In this document: positions 41,450 through 43,575 of the stretch, one piece after another
How the letters are laid out: every line of letters begins with the position of its first letter
How positions within the stretch are numbered: position 1 is the stretch's first letter
Source of the DNA: Acidimicrobiia bacterium
GTDB lineage: Bacteria > Acidobacteriota > Vicinamibacteria > Vicinamibacterales > UBA2999
Direction of reading: 5' to 3'
NCBI GenBank assembly: GCA_016871375.1
Contig: VFYY01000011.1
Coordinates: forward strand, 1-43,575
DNA length: 43,575 nucleotides
Translations under genes and position numbers: made by a program
The notes under the pieces: model-generated
Databases searched by the model: none
Told to the model about the DNA's origin: nothing
What the model saw: only the letters and a program-made list of their open reading frames with translations

Positions 41450-42255
41450 GCCAGCTGTTCCGCCTCGACAACCAGGTCGCGGTCGTCACCGGCGCCTGCG
41501 GCAAGCTGGGGCCGGTCTGGACCGAGGCGCTGCTCGGCGCCGGCGCGCGGGTCGCCGCGCTGGAATTGCCGGGTGCTCCGCCGTCGGCCGCGTTCACGGC
41601 ACTGACCAGGGCCGCGGGCGGCCACCTGCGGCGCTTCGACTGCGACATCACCGATCGTGCCTCGATCGAGTCCACCGCGCGCGCCGTCGTCGAGGCGCTC
41701 GGCGAGCCGGCCGTGCTGGTCAACAACGCGGGAATCGACCAGCCCCCTGATACCGGCGGGAACCGGTCGGCCATCGACCACCTGCCGATCGAGCAGTTCC
41801 GGCGGATGGTGGAAGTGAACCTGCTCGGCACGTTTCAGGTGACGCAGGTGTTCGGCGGCCGCATGGCGGCGAGAGGGCAGGGGTCGATCGTCAACATCGG
41901 CTCGCTCTACGCGTCGGTGTCGCCCGATCAGCGCTTCTACGATCACCTGCCGGGCGACCTGCCGTTCCTGAAGACCCCCGCCTACGGCGCGTCGAAGGCG
42001 GCTGTCGTCAACATGACGAAATATTTCGCGACGCTGTGGGGCTCGAGCGGCGTGCGTGTGAACACGCTGTCGCCCGGCGGCGTGCTCGGCGGCCAGGACG
42101 CGGAGTTCAAGGCGAAGTACGGCGCGCGCGTGCCGCTGCGGCGCATGGCGCGCGACGAGGATCTGCAGGGTCCGCTGCTGTTTCTCGCGTCGAGCGCCGC
42201 GGCGTACGTCACCGGGCACGAGCTTCGCGTTGACGGCGGGTTTACCGCCTGGTGA
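41446..42255 (+). CDS. Short-chain dehydrogenase/reductase (PtmA-like)
   Basis: 269 residues from a GTG overlapping the previous TGA (GTGA). The NAD(P)-binding TGACGKLG lies at 15-22, NNAG at 91-94, catalytic Ser151 in NIGSLYASVSPD, and Tyr178/Lys182 in YGASK. The NIGSLYxxVxPD, LSPGGV and VDGGFTAW blocks resemble PtmA-type SDRs, which in Campylobacter belong to the legionaminic acid route next to a Gfo/Idh-type partner (PtmF). A Gfo/Idh/MocA gene is indeed two genes downstream. The exact oxidised sugar is unknown. Placing it right after neuB supports a role in nonulosonate precursor supply. Confidence 0.88.
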   Translation: MSQLFRLDNQVAVVTGACGKLGPVWTEALLGAGARVAALELPGAPPSAAFTALTRAAGGHLRRFDCDITDRASIESTARAVVEALGEPAVLVNNAGIDQPPDTGGNRSAIDHLPIEQFRRMVEVNLLGTFQVTQVFGGRMAARGQGSIVNIGSLYASVSPDQRFYDHLPGDLPFLKTPAYGASKAAVVNMTKYFATLWGSSGVRVNTLSPGGVLGGQDAEFKAKYGARVPLRRMARDEDLQGPLLFLASSAAAYVTGHELRVDGGFTAW

Positions 42256-42268
42256 GCGCGCGCCGCTG

Positions 42269-42742
42269 ATGCCCGTTGACGCCACCGCGCGCCTCGGCCG
42301 CGACGTGGTGATTCACCACCCGGACCTCGTCAACCTCTACGGCTGCACCGTCGGCGACGAAACCCGCATCGGCGCGTTCGTGGAAATCCAGAAGAACGCG
42401 ACCATCGGCCGCCGTTGCAAGATCTCCTCACATACGTTCGTGTGCGAAGGCGTGACCATCGAAGACGAGGTCTTCGTCGGTCACGGCGTCATGTTCATCA
42501 ACGACCGCCATCCGCGGGCGACGGCCGGTGATCGGCTGCAGACCGAGGCCGACTGGACGGTGGTGCCGACGCGCGTCGGCCGCGGGGCGTCCATCGGCAG
42601 CGGCGCGGTCATCCTGTGCGGCGTCAGCATCGGCGAACGCGCGATGGTCGGCGCCGGCGCCGTCGTGACGCGCGACGTCGAGCCCGACGCGGTCGTCGCG
42701 GGCGTGCCGGCGCGTCTGCAGCGGCGGCTCGAGGTCCGGTGA
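42269..42742 (+). CDS. Left-handed beta-helix acyltransferase (WbpD/WlbB-like)
   Basis: 157 residues from the ATG at 42269, 13 bases after the SDR stop; the earlier in-frame ATG at 42230 lies inside the SDR gene. Imperfect hexapeptide repeats run through the protein (TRIGAFVEIQKNATIGRRC, VTIEDEVFVGHGVMFIND, ASIGSGAVILCGVSIGERAMVGAGAVVT), and it ends VVAGVPARL as in this family. The FINDRHPRA loop resembles the acceptor loop of WbpD/WlbB, which N-acetylate 3-amino sugars with acetyl-CoA. The neighbouring Gfo/Idh/MocA gene matches the WbpB/WlbA partner, so a WbpB-WbpE-WbpD-like branch is plausible. The aminotransferase would be downstream of the window or the one in region D. Confidence 0.9.
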   Translation: MPVDATARLGRDVVIHHPDLVNLYGCTVGDETRIGAFVEIQKNATIGRRCKISSHTFVCEGVTIEDEVFVGHGVMFINDRHPRATAGDRLQTEADWTVVPTRVGRGASIGSGAVILCGVSIGERAMVGAGAVVTRDVEPDAVVAGVPARLQRRLEVR

Positions 42743-43572
42743 TTGCCGTCGGCGTGATCGGCTACGGGTACTGGGGACCCAACCTCGTCCGCAATTTCGC
42801 CGATCAGCGGGAGTGCCGCGTCGTCCACGTGGCTGACGCCGACGCGGATCGCCTCGCCCACGCGGTCCGTCGGTATCCCGGAATCGCGACGTCGCGAGAC
42901 GCGGGCGAGCTCCTCGCCGACCCCGCCGTCGATGCGGTGGCGATCGCCACGCCGGTCTCCACGCACTACGCGCTCGGCATGGCCGCGTTGCGGGCGGGCA
43001 AGCACGTCCTCATCGAGAAGCCGCTCGCCGCGACGTCCGAGGAGGCCCGGCGGCTCATCGACGAGGCGGGCCGCCGCGGGCTGGTCCTGATGGTGGACCA
43101 CACGTTCGTCTACACGCCCGCGGTGCGCAAGATGCGTGAGCTGACCGCCGCCGGTGAGCTCGGCGACCTCTATTACTACGATTCGGTGCGCATCAACCTC
43201 GGCCTCTTCCAGCGTGACGTCAACGTGCTGTGGGATCTCGCGGTCCACGATCTGTCGATCATGGACTACGTGCTGCAGCGCCAGCCGGCGGCCGTGTCGG
43301 CCACGGGGCTCGCGCATGTTCCGGGCCGGCCCGAGAACATTGCGTACATGACGGTGTTCTTCGAGGGGACGCTGATCGCGCACGTGCACGCGAACTGGCT
43401 GTCGCCCGTGAAGGTGCGCCGCACGATCCTGGGCGGCAGCCGCCGCATGATCCTGTTCGACGACCTCGAGGCCAGCGAGAAGATCAAGGTCTACGACCGC
43501 GGCATCTCCATCGACCCCAGCCCGGAGAGCATCTACCAGATGCTCGTCGGCTACCGGACCGGCGACGTCTAG
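42739..43572 (+). CDS. Gfo/Idh/MocA family dehydrogenase, short at the C-terminus
   Basis: 277 residues from a GTG overlapping the previous TGA (GTGA). The N-terminal VGVIGYGYWGPNLVRNF is the NAD(P)-binding start, EKPLA (positions 93-97) is the family hallmark, and DLAVHDLSIMDY holds the catalytic-type histidine region. Typical members run to about 320-350 residues and continue past SYRTGD into a final helical segment. Here TAG follows ...VGYRTGDV, three bases before the window end, so about 40-60 residues seem to be missing. It probably oxidises a UDP-HexNAc or uronic derivative together with the acyltransferase. A premature stop or an edge effect is discussed in the findings. Confidence 0.85.
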   Translation: MIAVGVIGYGYWGPNLVRNFADQRECRVVHVADADADRLAHAVRRYPGIATSRDAGELLADPAVDAVAIATPVSTHYALGMAALRAGKHVLIEKPLAATSEEARRLIDEAGRRGLVLMVDHTFVYTPAVRKMRELTAAGELGDLYYYDSVRINLGLFQRDVNVLWDLAVHDLSIMDYVLQRQPAAVSATGLAHVPGRPENIAYMTVFFEGTLIAHVHANWLSPVKVRRTILGGSRRMILFDDLEASEKIKVYDRGISIDPSPESIYQMLVGYRTGDV

Positions 43573-43575
43573 ACG

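Overview
The window is a very GC-rich, gene-dense chromosomal segment given over almost entirely to surface-glycan (capsule, O-antigen or glycoprotein-glycan) biosynthesis. No gap reaches 300 bases, and I see no rRNA, tRNA, CRISPR array, transposase or integrase. High GC, frequent GTG/TTG starts, near-universal 4-base start/stop overlaps and the gene set suggest an environmental Gram-negative-type bacterium. My best guess is an Acidobacteriota (Vicinamibacteria-like) or similar deep lineage, but this is inference and cannot be proved here.

Layout: (A) 1-8079, plus strand: four tandem genes, the first cut by the window edge, encoding five copies of one large GT-B-like glycosyltransferase module. 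(B) 11195-8051, minus strand: B12-binding radical SAM protein, family 2 glycosyltransferase, zinc-ribbon methyltransferase. (C) 11219-12865, plus: a polytopic membrane protein. (D) 18694-12843, minus: a seven-gene operon (GNAT acetyltransferase, two GH43/GH32-like beta-propeller proteins, methyltransferase, WbqC-like protein, DegT/StrS aminotransferase, membrane-anchored family 2 glycosyltransferase). (E) 18721-20697, plus: a second polytopic, GT-C-like membrane protein. (F) 20942-39413, plus: a 16-gene, almost gapless operon with a nonulosonic (sialic-type) acid set neuC-neuA, more copies of the region A glycosyltransferase, a second set neuB-neuC-methyltransferase-neuA, three stand-alone copies and one fused copy of a second unrecognised family (called GPW here after its GPWL motif), an NDP-sugar epimerase, a small nucleotidyltransferase and a methyltransferase. 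(G) 39439-43572, plus: a glycosyltransferase-like protein, a second neuB, a PtmA-like SDR, a hexapeptide acyltransferase and a Gfo/Idh/MocA dehydrogenase that stops early at the right edge.

How it may work together (inference): NeuC releases and epimerises an N-acetylated amino sugar, NeuB condenses it with phosphoenolpyruvate, and NeuA activates the product as a CMP-sugar. Two NeuC, two NeuB and two NeuA imply two different nonulosonic acids, or two lanes of one pathway. The SDR, acyltransferase and Gfo/Idh/MocA genes, and in region D the aminotransferase, WbqC and GNAT genes, would make or decorate further amino sugars. Eight copies of the big glycosyltransferase module and four copies of the GPW module are the natural candidates for assembling these sugars into a long or variable glycan. 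One gene fuses the two modules, which ties the families to one process. No recognisable initiating transferase, flippase, polymerase or ABC exporter is in the window, so export must be encoded elsewhere.

The most novel content is the two expanded, apparently uncharacterised families and their fusion.
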